From: Fictibacillus marinisediminis
GTDB taxonomy: Bacteria > Bacillota > Bacilli > Bacillales > Fictibacillaceae
Reading direction: 5' to 3'
Length of the DNA stretch: 64,000 nucleotides
NCBI RefSeq assembly: GCF_023149135.1
Contig: NZ_JAIWJX010000002.1
Location: forward strand, 1,674,001 to 1,738,000
Below, piece by piece: positions 46,234 through 53,986 of the stretch (positions are counted from its first letter, which is position 1; each line of letters opens with the position of its first letter). Both the position numbers and the translations under genes were made by a program. Under the pieces are notes generated by a model. The model had not been told where the DNA came from. It saw only the letters and a list, made by a program, of their open reading frames with translations, and made no database searches.

Positions 46234-46258
46234 AGGCCCTTTTTTAGGGTCTTTTTTT
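46234..46258 (+). terminator. Terminator before tRNA-Val
   Basis: AGGCCC and AGGGTCT-type arms (one wobble) around TTTTTT, then seven T. Confidence 0.7.
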
Positions 46259-46284
46259 ATTTTTGATTAATTTTAAAAAAACAG

Positions 46285-46314
46285 TTGCCAATTAAGTGAA
46301 AAATGAGGTATACT
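46285..46314 (+). promoter_or_regulatory. tRNA-Val promoter
   Basis: TTGCCA at 46285-46290 and TATACT at 46309-46314, spacer 18, starting 27 nt before the tRNA 5' end. Confidence 0.65.
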
Positions 46315-46340
46315 TCTATTTGTCCGATACATAATCATTT

Positions 46341-46416
46341 GATCCGATAGCTCAGCTGGGAGAGCGCTACCTTGACAGGGTAGAGGTCGGGGGTTCGAAC
46401 CCCTCTCGGGTCACCA
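46341..46416 (+). tRNA. tRNA-Val (GAC)
   Basis: A complete 76-nt cloverleaf with encoded CCA. Acceptor arms GATCCGA and TCGGGTC pair (one G-T), the D arm is GCTC/GAGC, the anticodon arm CTACC/GGTAG holds loop TTGACAG with anticodon GAC, and the T loop is TTCGAAC. The 3' 50 bp serve as attachment site of the element that follows; the gene stays intact because the integrated DNA restores the 3' end. Confidence 0.95.
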
Positions 46417-46417
46417 T
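46368..46417 (+). repeat. attL: 3' end of tRNA-Val
   Basis: Fifty bases from the anticodon arm through the CCA end plus one base recur at 57905-57954 with a single G-to-T change in the T stem. This is the left attachment repeat. Confidence 0.92.
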
Positions 46418-46457
46418 AACGCTTAAAACCGCGTCATATCAACGTTTACAAGTCACA

Positions 46458-46486
46458 GACTGGTCATCGACTGGATCAATGACTGA
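46458..46486 (+). repeat. Left arm-type integrase repeats
   Basis: GACTGG at 46458 and 46469 and AATGACTGA at 46478. The same words with nearly the same spacing are at 57851-57890 just inside attR. Suggests arm binding sites of the integrase. Confidence 0.6.
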
Positions 46487-46590
46487 TCGCCAGGGTACAG
46501 CCCGAATGGTACACACGGTTCAGGCGCATATATACTTACACGATAATCCTTCTGGTTCGATTAATACAATCGACTGGGAGGATTTTTTTG

Positions 46591-47640
46591 ATGGACAAAC
46601 GAACGGGAAAACGCATGATCGGAGATCGCAGCGGAACCACTATGCGCAAATCATTGTATGAACTGGACGCCTTATTCCAGAAGTATTTGAGCGCAAAAAC
46701 AGCTGAAGGCCGGGCGCCCAGCATGGTGGAAAAATACAAGCGCTATTACAGATTTTTCTGCGACTACCTGGACAATCAGAACATACCGCGAGACATCCGC
46801 AAGATAGACACCGACGTCATCCGGTTATACAGCAGCTGGATGCTGAACGACAAGATAAAATTCGACGGACACACGTTCAAGCCGGAAGATTCGAAAACGC
46901 CTGGTCTGTCGGCTGTGACGGTCAATGATCGGCTGAAGATCTTGCGTGCCTGGTTCCGTTTTCTAGCCGACGAACAGCTGATCGACGAAGATCCAATGAA
47001 GCGGATCAAGAACGCCAGGGAAGAATCGGAACAGATCCAGGTTTTGAGTCCGCAACAGCTTCGCGCATTATTGGCAGCACCGAATCAACGCAGATATGCT
47101 GGATTCCGGGACGCTTGTTTATTGGCGCTATTAATCGATTCCATGTGCCGGATCAATGAAGCGTTAAACCTAAAGAAAACGGACATTGACTTTGCGTCCA
47201 GCACGATAAACATTAGAGCAGAGATCGCTAAAAGCCGAAAGTCACGTATCCTGCCGATCCAGAAGCGGACGGCGCGGCTGCTAAAAGAATTGATTGAAGA
47301 AGTTGCGTGCTTCAACAGTGAATACGTCTTTCTGGCGAACTATGGTGAACCATTGACGGCTAATCACTTCCGAAAGCAGCTGCGACAATATGCAGAGAAG
47401 GCGGGCATCACCCAGCGGATCATCCATCCACATTTATTGCGACACACAGGCGCAACAATGTTTTTGGAAGCGGGCGGCGATATCCGCCATCTGCAAATGC
47501 TGCTGGGACACAGTGATCTGCGCATGGTTTTGAGATATACGCATCTGTCGAAGCAGTCGCTGATCGCGCAGCATGAACAGTATTCGCCGATGAATAACGT
47601 AATCGAAAAGCGGCACAAAGAACGGAAGATCTTGCGCTGA
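46591..47640 (+). CDS. Tyrosine recombinase (integrase)
   Basis: A 349-residue tyrosine integrase. The N-terminal SAM-like core-binding domain (about residues 15-125) precedes the catalytic domain. Visible catalytic parts are the arginine of CRINEALNL, H-L-L-R-H, GHSDLRMV with the second histidine, and the tyrosine in RYTHLSKQ. GGGAGG lies 9 nt before the ATG; a TTG three bases earlier is less likely. It lies 175 bp inside attL and is the probable enzyme for insertion into tRNA-Val. Terminator follows. Confidence 0.93.
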   Translation: MDKRTGKRMIGDRSGTTMRKSLYELDALFQKYLSAKTAEGRAPSMVEKYKRYYRFFCDYLDNQNIPRDIRKIDTDVIRLYSSWMLNDKIKFDGHTFKPEDSKTPGLSAVTVNDRLKILRAWFRFLADEQLIDEDPMKRIKNAREESEQIQVLSPQQLRALLAAPNQRRYAGFRDACLLALLIDSMCRINEALNLKKTDIDFASSTINIRAEIAKSRKSRILPIQKRTARLLKELIEEVACFNSEYVFLANYGEPLTANHFRKQLRQYAEKAGITQRIIHPHLLRHTGATMFLEAGGDIRHLQMLLGHSDLRMVLRYTHLSKQSLIAQHEQYSPMNNVIEKRHKERKILR

Positions 47641-47670
47641 TTCGGGCGCAAAATAGCAAACAAATAAAAG

Positions 47671-47703
47671 TCAGTCCATTGCGGGCTGGCGGCTTTTTTT
47701 AAA
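47671..47703 (+). terminator. Integrase terminator
   Basis: CAGTCC and GGGCTG pair (one G-T) within TCAGTCCATTGCGGGCTGGC, followed by a run of T. Confidence 0.75.
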
Positions 47704-47791
47704 CGGATCGAGCGGGTTCAGGCTGTGAAAATTTGCAGAATAAATTTTTTGGATCGGAATAGGCAGTCTTTGTACTTCCAAATCCTTTAAA

Positions 47792-47847
47792 ATATCAATC
47801 GGCTGATTTTCCATTTTTCAAAAAATGGTATTATTGATATGGAAAAT
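47792..47847 (+). promoter_or_regulatory. Interleaved inverted repeats at the HEPN-like gene start
   Basis: ATATCAAT (47792) pairs with ATTGATAT (47833), and ATTTTCCAT (47806) pairs with ATGGAAAAT (47839). The order A-B-A'-B' would permit a pseudoknot in the mRNA leader. The region is AT-rich, so chance is possible. Confidence 0.35.
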
Positions 47848-47865
47848 GAAATGGATGGTGACAAG

Positions 47866-48522
47866 ATGAAGATAACAGATTTTATCGATGAGAAGCTTTA
47901 CGAACAGTTTAACAGGGATATTTATGGTGCTTTCCTGAAACTTAATGATCCCATGACGATGATTTTGAAAGGACATTTGTACATTGAAGCTGAATTTGAA
48001 AAACAGCTAGACATCTATTTAGCAAATCCTGAAGTATTGGATATATCGCGCATGAAATTTCCTGCTAAGCTAAATTTTTTGATCGCATTAGGAATAATGG
48101 ATAAAAGCGACCGAAGTCCATATGCAAAACTTAATGAAGTCAGGCGTAAATTTGCCCATGATCTCAATTATCAATTGCAGGAAAATGATGTACAAATAAT
48201 TGTTGATTCATTTAATAAATCACAAAAAAGTAGATTTAATAAAATGGCCGATGGGCAATCATCTCTTATGGGGAAATTGCGATTCTGCCTTTCAATATTA
48301 TGGATAGATATATCCCTAAATACTGAATCAATAAAGCTGAAAGCAGAAACTCAAAGACTAGAAGAAGAAATAAAGAAGCTTAATGAAAAAAGCACTTTTG
48401 ATTCTCCCAAACAATTTGAAAAATATTGGGAAAACTATATGGAAAGGATCAGTAAACAGAAAGATTCGCAAACAGAAGTGATGAACGATAAGGTGGCTCC
48501 AGCTGGGGAAGATTGCAATTAA
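47866..48522 (+). CDS. HEPN-like protein with R-x4-H motif
   Basis: A 218-residue AT-rich cargo gene. Helical throughout; LNEVRRKFAHDL contains R93-x4-H98, the catalytic signature of HEPN ribonucleases, and the surroundings resemble the MltR/DUF4145-type HEPN families. The last 60 residues form a charged coiled coil. ATG 47866 has GGTG nearby; an ATG at 47839 would add nine residues but has no ribosome site. HEPN proteins often act in phage defence or as toxins; no antitoxin partner was recognised beside it. Function inferred. Confidence 0.6.
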   Translation: MKITDFIDEKLYEQFNRDIYGAFLKLNDPMTMILKGHLYIEAEFEKQLDIYLANPEVLDISRMKFPAKLNFLIALGIMDKSDRSPYAKLNEVRRKFAHDLNYQLQENDVQIIVDSFNKSQKSRFNKMADGQSSLMGKLRFCLSILWIDISLNTESIKLKAETQRLEEEIKKLNEKSTFDSPKQFEKYWENYMERISKQKDSQTEVMNDKVAPAGEDCN

Positions 48523-48782
48523 TCTGCACTAACAAAGGTTAGGGATTGAAAAATTCTGCGAAAAAATTTTTCGACTTGAATTCGGAAATCCTTTTTTAGA
48601 TTTTTGGATGAACGCAATCAAGGCACCGTGTCTGCCTTAAATACGATTGTCTGCGCATACTGGGATTGTGGATCCCATAGATCGGCGCGCACTAGCGGAT
48701 CTGTTTGCGAGTGGATCTTGACGATGACTGGACTGGCGTGTAATCCATCGATGGCAGGCGTGTGTAAGCGTAGGGCTGAGAT

Positions 48783-48971
48783 CTAAACCCCCCACATTAG
48801 AATTTTTGGCGCAAAGGTGAACAGCCCAGGCGAAGGGAATTGATTGCGGATCCCCCCGGGGGTATCTAATACTTCGAGGATCAGCTCCATCCCGCGCATC
48901 CCTGGCGCCATCCATCCACAAGATTGTTCAGTCCGATTCCGATCATTCAATCGATCCATTGCGTGATACAT
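48783..48971 (-). CDS. Possible small protein, downstream of recombinase unit
   Basis: A 62-codon ORF starting MYHAMDRLNDRNRTEQ. Codon use is like other core genes of the element and the residue mix looks protein-like, but no good ribosome site is seen. It lies 28 bp after the preceding small ORF on the same strand. Could be spurious. Confidence 0.3.
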   Translation of the reverse strand: MYHAMDRLNDRNRTEQSCGWMAPGMRGMELILEVLDTPGGIRNQFPSPGLFTFAPKILMWGV

Positions 48972-48998
48972 CAAAGCATCGTCATCTGCATCCGAAGA

Positions 48999-49196
48999 TC
49001 ACCAATCATCATTGCATTGATCACCGATAATCAAGTCGGCGGGCTGCGCCGGCATACGATCCATCATGTGCAACTGCGCCTTAAATACGTTCCATTCCTT
49101 CACAACAGCAGCTGGCGCGCCAGGGTTCAACTTCCAGGCGCCAGGTGTTGTATCAACCCATTCATCAAGCCACTGCGGTTTTTGCAAAGATGTCAC
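48999..49196 (-). CDS. Possible small protein (65 aa)
   Basis: A GTG-started ORF with AAAGGGATG upstream, beginning 71 bp after the serine recombinase stop on the same strand. The product TSLQKPQWLDEWVDTTPG... is Trp- and Pro-rich and looks like a real small domain. No family recognised. Possibly the second gene of the recombinase unit. Confidence 0.42.
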   Translation of the reverse strand: MTSLQKPQWLDEWVDTTPGAWKLNPGAPAAVVKEWNVFKAQLHMMDRMPAQPADLIIGDQCNDDW

Positions 49197-49267
49197 ACAA
49201 TCATCCCTTTCTTTTACGTATAGATGCAGCTATTGGCGCAAGCCTGGCGTTCATCGACTATTGACTA

Positions 49268-49837
49268 TCATCTCGTTGTAGCCGCTGGCTGGCGCTTTTT
49301 CAATTCGCGATAAAGTAGCGATCTACTAATCCCGGTCAGATCGCAGATCTCGTTGACCGTGTACTTCTGCGTGTCATATAACGCAATGGACTGATCTATT
49401 TTGCGCTGATCTGCCTTTGGCCGTCCGCCCATGCGGCCACGTGCGCGTGCAGCTGCCAGTCCAGCCTGTGTGCGTTCACGGATCATATCCCGTTCTAATT
49501 CCGCAATAACACCGATCATACGGAACATTGCTTTGCCGATCGCTGTTGTAGTGTCAATGCGATCCTGGATCGATACTAATTCGACTCCAGCAGCTTCCAG
49601 CTGTTCTGCGACTGTAATCAGCTTCTTTGTGGATCTCGCAAGCCTGTCCAGCTTCCAAACGACAAAGACGTCACCAGGGCGCAGAATGTCCAGCGCACGC
49701 TGCAATTCTGGGCGATCGTCCTGGGCGCCGCTTGCGTGTTCAGTGAAAACCCGATCGCAGCCTGCGGCTTTCAGGGCATCCATCTGCATATCAAGCGACT
49801 GATCCAAAGTAGAAACACGTGCATATCCGATCTTCAT
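49268..49837 (-). CDS. Serine recombinase (resolvase/invertase)
   Basis: A 189-residue small serine recombinase. MKIGYARVST carries the nucleophile serine near residue 9; DRLARSTKKLI and the long E helix with ELERDMIRERTQAGL follow; the C-terminal DNA-binding HTH (YTVNEICDLTGISRSLLYREL) is at 150-175. GGAGGGG precedes the ATG. Such enzymes resolve multimers or invert segments. A second, different one is encoded in the next element at 61.9 kb. Confidence 0.92.
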   Translation of the reverse strand: MKIGYARVSTLDQSLDMQMDALKAAGCDRVFTEHASGAQDDRPELQRALDILRPGDVFVVWKLDRLARSTKKLITVAEQLEAAGVELVSIQDRIDTTTAIGKAMFRMIGVIAELERDMIRERTQAGLAAARARGRMGGRPKADQRKIDQSIALYDTQKYTVNEICDLTGISRSLLYRELKKRQPAATTR

Positions 49838-50003
49838 GCTTTAAACCCCTCCGATTTTACTTTTATTTCCTTCTGCTCAATCATACATAAAACGTATGGA
49901 AGTGTCACATAGATTAATGGACAAGTTTTTAGACGTTTTAATAAGCTGGAAACCACATTCAGGAATCGAACTAATTATGTCCCGCTAATATTCGTTTTAT
50001 AGA

Positions 50004-50428
50004 CACATTGAGCAAAAACCTTGCTGCTATCAGTTAGCACGTTTCGTGTTGACTAGTCGTACACAAAATTTTTTTAGTTTAATCTTCATACAACGTCAGA
50101 AAACTGCGTCACTATCAGTTTGTACATTTTGTACATTCTAGAAGTTCTCTTTTGTACTTCTAAATATAACAGGGTTCTTAAGAGTTTTGAGCGACAGAAC
50201 CCGCGCCACTATCAGTTCGCAGGATTTCTGCTGACTGGTTAGTAACTTTTCTACACTCTGAATTGCGTCATTGAAAAGACATTTGCGCTGAAAAACCGCG
50301 CAGTTATCAGGTTGTACGTTTTGGACAAATTAGAAGTTCCCTTTTTGTCACTTCTAAATCTATCAAGAATGGGGGGTTAACACAAAAATCCGCATGGCTG
50401 CCAGTTAGCACGAAATGTGCCGACTACT
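50004..50428. repeat. Degenerate tandem hairpin-repeat array (5 half-units)
   Basis: Five copies of a core near CACTATCAGTTNGNAC occur with CAG at 50031, 50116, 50213, 50308 and 50402, pitch 85-97 bp. Copies 1, 3, 5 fold as GTTAGCACG/CGTGTTGAC-type stems with compensating changes (GCAC/GTGT, GCAG/CTGC, GCAC/GTGC). Copies 2 and 4 are each followed by a perfect TAGAAGT/ACTTCTA inverted repeat (50139-50162, 50330-50357). So the array is about 2.5 copies of a roughly 190-bp unit. Role unknown; an origin or a regulator-binding array is possible. Confidence 0.75.
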
Positions 50429-50492
50429 TCGCACTATATGCAATATCTGCTGAATCCGGACGTATTCCTGGCGTTGTCCAGGCTGACTTTTA

Positions 50493-50648
50493 TCATCCAT
50501 ATAAGCGCGGATCCTGGCGCAGAATAATGTACAGCAGTGATCCACCCCCCCTGAAGTTCTGCGGCAGGTCGCGTCTGGAACGTCTAGGCCGATCTATGCG
50601 CCATTCTCCCACACGCACGGCACCTGTCCACGAATCAATAAATGCCAT
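50493..50648 (-). CDS. Possible small basic protein (51 aa)
   Basis: An ORF starting MAFIDSWTGAVRVGEWRIDRP and rich in Arg, with codon use like the core element genes. The ribosome site (GTGGA) is weak and no homologue is recognised. Listed because the amino acid pattern is protein-like. Confidence 0.25.
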   Translation of the reverse strand: MAFIDSWTGAVRVGEWRIDRPRRSRRDLPQNFRGGGSLLYIILRQDPRLYG

Positions 50649-50920
50649 TCCACGTTCACAATTCGCCTGTTCAAGCTGCTATCCAACACAAACCATTCCG
50701 CAATCCCGTTCCGATCTCATATGCGCATTATGACGGCCAGAATGCGAACCCCGCCGCTGCCCACACGTAACATTTCTACACTGCTTTAATGCGACAACGT
50801 ATAAATGTAACCCCAAGTAAACTCGCCGAATTTACATGAAGACCATGCGAATTTTAATATGTTACATTCATGATTTTAATGGACGAAAATTAACCCAGCT
50901 AGAACGCATATAGGTTGAAC

Positions 50921-51028
50921 CAGTCGTGTCGTGCGACTGTTGTTCCCTCCTACCAGTGAGAAAGAGAGATTCCTGTCAGGATCGAATTGGCCAGCGTATA
51001 TTCCCTTTGCGCTGGCTCATTTTTTTTA
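50921..51028 (+). ncRNA. Structured leader or small RNA ending in a terminator
   Basis: Three stems in a row: CAGTCG/CGACTG (50921-50939), TCCTG/CAGGA (50971-50981), and GCCAGCG/CGCTGGC (50990-51016) followed by eight T. The last is a canonical terminator although no gene ends there. The XRE regulator begins 53 nt later. This could be an attenuated leader or a small RNA. No promoter was identified with certainty. Confidence 0.5.
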
Positions 51029-51080
51029 CCAATAAGGTGAAAAGTCGTCCAATCATTCAAATGAAAGTAGGTGAAACGCA

Positions 51081-51317
51081 ATGTCAAATCCAGTCAAACT
51101 ATCGGCCTATTCAATAAAGCTGCTTCGAATCGTTCAGGGAATGTCGCAGAAAGAACTTGCAGAACGGGCAGGAATTGATCCGAAGTATCTCTCAAGGATC
51201 GAGAGGGGTGCAAGGCCCCTCACGCCATACAATGCGTTGAAACTGCGCGGCGCAATTGATCTTTCTGACAGACAAATCTTACAACTGTTAGCGGCACACA
51301 AACGCATTCTACACTGA
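51081..51317 (+). CDS. XRE-family transcriptional regulator
   Basis: A 78-residue single-domain HTH_3 protein. The helix-turn-helix is MSQKELAERAGIDPKYLSRIERGARP at about residues 20-47. GTAGGTGA precedes the ATG. It stands between the non-coding repeat region and the replication-type gene and probably controls the element's own genes. There is no sensor or oligomerisation domain beyond the HTH. Confidence 0.85.
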   Translation: MSNPVKLSAYSIKLLRIVQGMSQKELAERAGIDPKYLSRIERGARPLTPYNALKLRGAIDLSDRQILQLLAAHKRILH

Positions 51318-51803
51318 TCGGCGCAATGAGGGAGATGGGACGGATGGCCGGGATCGGTTGGGCTGGCGCCGTCCGCTTCATTCTTGTGATTAATCTTAAT
51401 CTATATCTTGCGAGTACTTCTTTGCGTATTCTCTCTTCACATAGAACTAACATGTCATCTAGCTTTGCTAGTGACATAGAGAAACTTGTTTCTCGTTATA
51501 TCTTTTATTTATATTTCTTTATATTTATTATTCTTTGTATTTACTATGCAATAGAATGAACTACCCGAAGTTCATATTTGAACTTCGTAAATTGAACAGA
51601 TTGAACATCGGAAGGAAGACAGACAATACCAAACAAAAAGTGGGACAGTCATGTTCAGACCTGTATGAATAGTTGAAGACATAAGCACAGGCTAGATCGG
51701 AATAGCTACCCGATCGACAAGCGGAATCCTCTCGGCCGCAGCCGTGCTTCTTTTTATTCCATAAAAGGAGAGGAGACCATCACAGAGAGGAACTGAACAC
51801 AAA
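51318..51803. other. Inverted-repeat-rich intergenic region
   Basis: After a possible terminator stem (CGGATGGC/GCCGTCCG) the DNA turns very AT-rich. It carries ATGTCA..CTAGC/GCTAG..TGACAT (51449-51475) and a perfect CGAAGTTCA/TGAACTTCG stem (about 51568-51590), then TTGAACA twice. Position upstream of a replication-type gene makes it an origin or operator candidate. Confidence 0.45.
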
Positions 51804-52271
51804 ATGAATCAGACAACTAACAATATGCATGAACACATAGGCGAGGAGGAATCGTTCTTCATGGCTTCAAAATCCATCTTCCATTACACGAACTTGCCAG
51901 GCATGGACTACGCAGCCTTATCGGTATACGTCTACATTGCGGCACATAAGCAAGATCAACTTTCCGTTGATGGCAGCAGCAAGCCTAACGGACTTCAAGG
52001 CTGGTGTTACCGTACGAAAAAGCGCATGGTCAGCGATCTGAAGATCAGCAAGGTAAAGCTGGACGCATGTTTGCGCACACTTCAGCAGTATGGTCTGATC
52101 CAAGTAGCGCAATGCAAGAATAAGTACGGCGGCAAGCCGTTGAAGTACCACAAGCCTTTGCGACCATCCACAAAGCAAGCGCTGATAGAGAAATACCCAC
52201 AGTTCTTCGAAGTTGAAGAGACTGATGGTGAATTTGTTGAACTAGAGATTTTATCGATAGATGAAGCATAG
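51804..52271 (+). CDS. Winged-helix protein of replication-initiator type
   Basis: A 155-residue protein. Residues 20-115 (FMASKSIFHYTNLPGMDYAALSVYVYIAAHK ... KMRVSDLKISKVKLDACLRTLQQYGLI-like) form a winged helix similar to the N-terminal domains of RepA_N/DnaD-type replication proteins of Gram-positive elements. The ribosome site GAGAGG is 13 nt before ATG 51804; ATG 51861 with GAGGAGG is an alternative start. It may help replicate or regulate the excised element. Family call by fold pattern, not by motif identity. Confidence 0.55.
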   Translation: MNQTTNNMHEHIGEEESFFMASKSIFHYTNLPGMDYAALSVYVYIAAHKQDQLSVDGSSKPNGLQGWCYRTKKRMVSDLKISKVKLDACLRTLQQYGLIQVAQCKNKYGGKPLKYHKPLRPSTKQALIEKYPQFFEVEETDGEFVELEILSIDEA

Positions 52272-52305
52272 GGCGTCTTTCCTTTGAGGATAGGCGCTTT
52301 TTTTT
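52271..52305 (+). terminator. Terminator after winged-helix gene
   Basis: GGGCGTCTTTCC and GGATAGGCGC arms (imperfect) then eight T. Confidence 0.65.
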
Positions 52306-52340
52306 ATGGAAAAACAACTACAAACACGGGAGGAATCAAA

Positions 52341-52664
52341 ATGATGGAAGAACATTACAACGAAATGGCCGCAGTGGCCGCGATTTTAGACGACATGGGA
52401 TTCGACAAAGAGGTTCGTAGCATGGCGATCAATGAAGCGGGATTCATTCCGCAGCGACTTCAAGCGCTGGCATATGAAGTTCTCCGATATTCTACGCGAT
52501 ATGGAATTGAAACTGACGAACACGAAGCAGATGAGATCTTGCAGGCAGTGTCGCGCCTGGTGTTCTGGGAACGACTGATTGCGAAGTCTGCGGTAAAGGC
52601 GAAACGGCGTCGCAGAAAGATCCGGAATGGGGGGGGCGACATCATGTGTAAAATCAGCCGATGA
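52341..52664 (+). CDS. Small uncharacterised element protein (107 aa)
   Basis: Starts at ATG 52341 with GGGAGG 7 nt upstream; an earlier in-frame start lies in the terminator and is rejected. The protein is helical: HYNEMAAVAAILDDMGFDKE early and a basic KAKRRRRKIRNGG stretch near the end. Its TGA overlaps the ATG of the HNH gene (ATGA), so the two are coupled. Function unknown. Confidence 0.65.
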   Translation: MMEEHYNEMAAVAAILDDMGFDKEVRSMAINEAGFIPQRLQALAYEVLRYSTRYGIETDEHEADEILQAVSRLVFWERLIAKSAVKAKRRRRKIRNGGGDIMCKISR

Positions 52665-53026
52665 AAAAGTGCTATCTCTGTCACGTCCACAAGCCGCTGG
52701 ATCAATTCCAGAAGAATGCGTCAAAACGCATGGGCGTTCGTGATGATTGTAAGACATGCCGCAAATTTGAGAACAGTGTCGGCCTGGCCAACCGAAGGGC
52801 AGAGGCTGTGGGCGAATCTGGGAGATTGACATTGCGCCAGGTGAAGCATCTATTCACGTTCTTTCATGACGCCTATTGCCCGCTGTGTGGGAAGCCATTC
52901 GATGATGGCAAGCATAATCCGAGCCTTGATCACGTTACACCGCTGTCCCGCGGAGGCAAGAACGAACTGGGCAACGTCGTGATTGTCGGGAATAGCTGCA
53001 ATTCACGCAAGGGAATTCCAGCGTAA
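52661..53026 (+). CDS. HNH endonuclease-like protein
   Basis: A 121-residue protein with an N-terminal zinc ribbon (CYLC...CKTC) and a C-terminal HNH core: CPLCGKPF, LDHVTPLSRGGKNELGNVVIV and SCNSRKG. The usual HNH continues a few residues beyond; here it stops at GIPA, and an overlapping frame reads on as IKYAQKTPALEIESLIRFLAM to the next gene at 53152, so a frameshift may have trimmed the C-terminus. HNH proteins in phages and satellites often assist packaging; no terminase was seen here. Confidence 0.78.
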   Translation: MKKCYLCHVHKPLDQFQKNASKRMGVRDDCKTCRKFENSVGLANRRAEAVGESGRLTLRQVKHLFTFFHDAYCPLCGKPFDDGKHNPSLDHVTPLSRGGKNELGNVVIVGNSCNSRKGIPA

Positions 53027-53150
53027 TCAAGTATGCGCAGAAGACACCAGCATTGGAAATCGAATCTTTGATCCGCTTCCTGGCGATGGAGTCCGGCAAG
53101 GATCCGGAAGAAGTGCGCCAGCTCCTGGTCGAAGGCGAAGGTGAAAAGTC

Positions 53151-53513
53151 ATGATGGATATCGAACGTAATCTGAAACGTGAAACGGATCGCCTGGCACA
53201 GAAATCTTGCGCCAGTGGAAACGGATCCGGTGGCTGTTATCTGATTTCTGGCGGCTGCTTGTACGCAAGAAAAAATCCGGGATTCGGCAGATGCCCGTAC
53301 TTCGAAAAGAATGTGCTGCCTGCGAATCCTGCGCTGGAATCGGAGTACAAGCGATACTTCGGCGAAGCAGCAGCTGCCGGCAGCAAGATCGGAAAATGCG
53401 ATCGCTGCGGATCCAGCTTTGCGAAAACTTCCAATCGCGCAAAGTATTGCGGACGATGCCGGGATATCGAACGGAAGCGAAAGGAAGCTGCGAGGAAGCG
53501 AGGATCACGATAA
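53151..53513 (+). CDS. Cysteine-rich VLP-like zinc protein
   Basis: A 120-residue protein with two cysteine clusters. The N-terminal one (SCASGNGSGGCY..GGCLY...GRCPYF) is followed by NVLPANPALESEY, the feature that names the Cys_rich_VLP domain found in Gram-positive mobile elements. The second cluster is CDRCG...YCGRC, a zinc ribbon followed by a basic tail. GAAGGTGA precedes the paired ATGs. Predicted cytosolic zinc-binding protein; role in the element unknown. Confidence 0.72.
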   Translation: MMDIERNLKRETDRLAQKSCASGNGSGGCYLISGGCLYARKNPGFGRCPYFEKNVLPANPALESEYKRYFGEAAAAGSKIGKCDRCGSSFAKTSNRAKYCGRCRDIERKRKEAARKRGSR

Positions 53514-53664
53514 AAGTGCATATAAACGTCCGCATTTAGAAATCTGGAAGCCTTGCGCCACAAGGGATTCGGGCTTCAAAAATTGACGCCTAAGGGTTTA
53601 TGTCTAGGACGACAAAAATGGCGTTCTAAATGCGGACACAGACGATAAAAAGGAGATGATCGCA

Positions 53665-53985
53665 ATGAAAGAGACGGCAATTTTTCATCGGGTGAAGACA
53701 AAAAAAGCGGGCCTCTATGCAGCATCGGTGGAGATCTGTGACGCCGACGGTTTGCTACTGTTCCGGTACGAAGAGGATTTTTATCGGCAGCCGTTACGTC
53801 AGGTCAGCAAGGCGTCGATCAGATATGCCTGGAACTATTGCGACCAGTACGGGCTGAAAGTGGGTTGGCTGGAATCCGATGCCGGGATCCGCACGATTCC
53901 GATCCGGTTCCGGCTGGACGCAGATGGCACTGAAATAGAAGAAGACGAACAAGAAGAACTACAATTTGAAACGGGGGAATTTTGA
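53665..53985 (+). CDS. Uncharacterised element protein (106 aa)
   Basis: Starts at ATG 53665 with AAGGAG 9 nt upstream. Predicted alpha/beta (KAGLYAASVEICDADGLLLFRYEEDFY), ending in a very acidic tail (EIEEDEQEELQFE). Its stop nearly touches the next gene's start (1-nt gap), indicating an operon with the two following genes. No family recognised. Confidence 0.65.
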   Translation: MKETAIFHRVKTKKAGLYAASVEICDADGLLLFRYEEDFYRQPLRQVSKASIRYAWNYCDQYGLKVGWLESDAGIRTIPIRFRLDADGTEIEEDEQEELQFETGEF

Positions 53986-53986
53986 A

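Larger units (their letters stand above)
48523..49267. other. Region between HEPN-like gene and recombinase
   Basis: Mostly GC-richer element DNA. It opens with a perfect inverted repeat CGAAAAAATTTTTCG at 48562-48576. The rest may carry two short minus-strand ORFs listed separately; apart from them I see nothing convincing. Confidence 0.35.
49838..51080. other. 1.2-kb region with repeat array and leader structures
   Basis: Largely non-coding. 49.99-50.43 kb holds a degenerate tandem array of hairpin repeats; 50.92-51.03 kb holds three hairpins ending in a terminator. Between them, 50.43-50.9 kb, is a possible short minus-strand ORF and AT-rich DNA with ATGTTACATTCATG-type short repeats. Confidence 0.6.

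Noticed and set aside
50004..50428. CRISPR array
   Set aside because: The repeats are degenerate, differ in two alternating types and show compensating stem changes; spacer-like segments are themselves related, and no cas gene is present.
50926..51117. 63-codon plus-strand ORF before the XRE gene
   Set aside because: It runs through three hairpins and a terminator and overlaps the XRE start; the product looks random.
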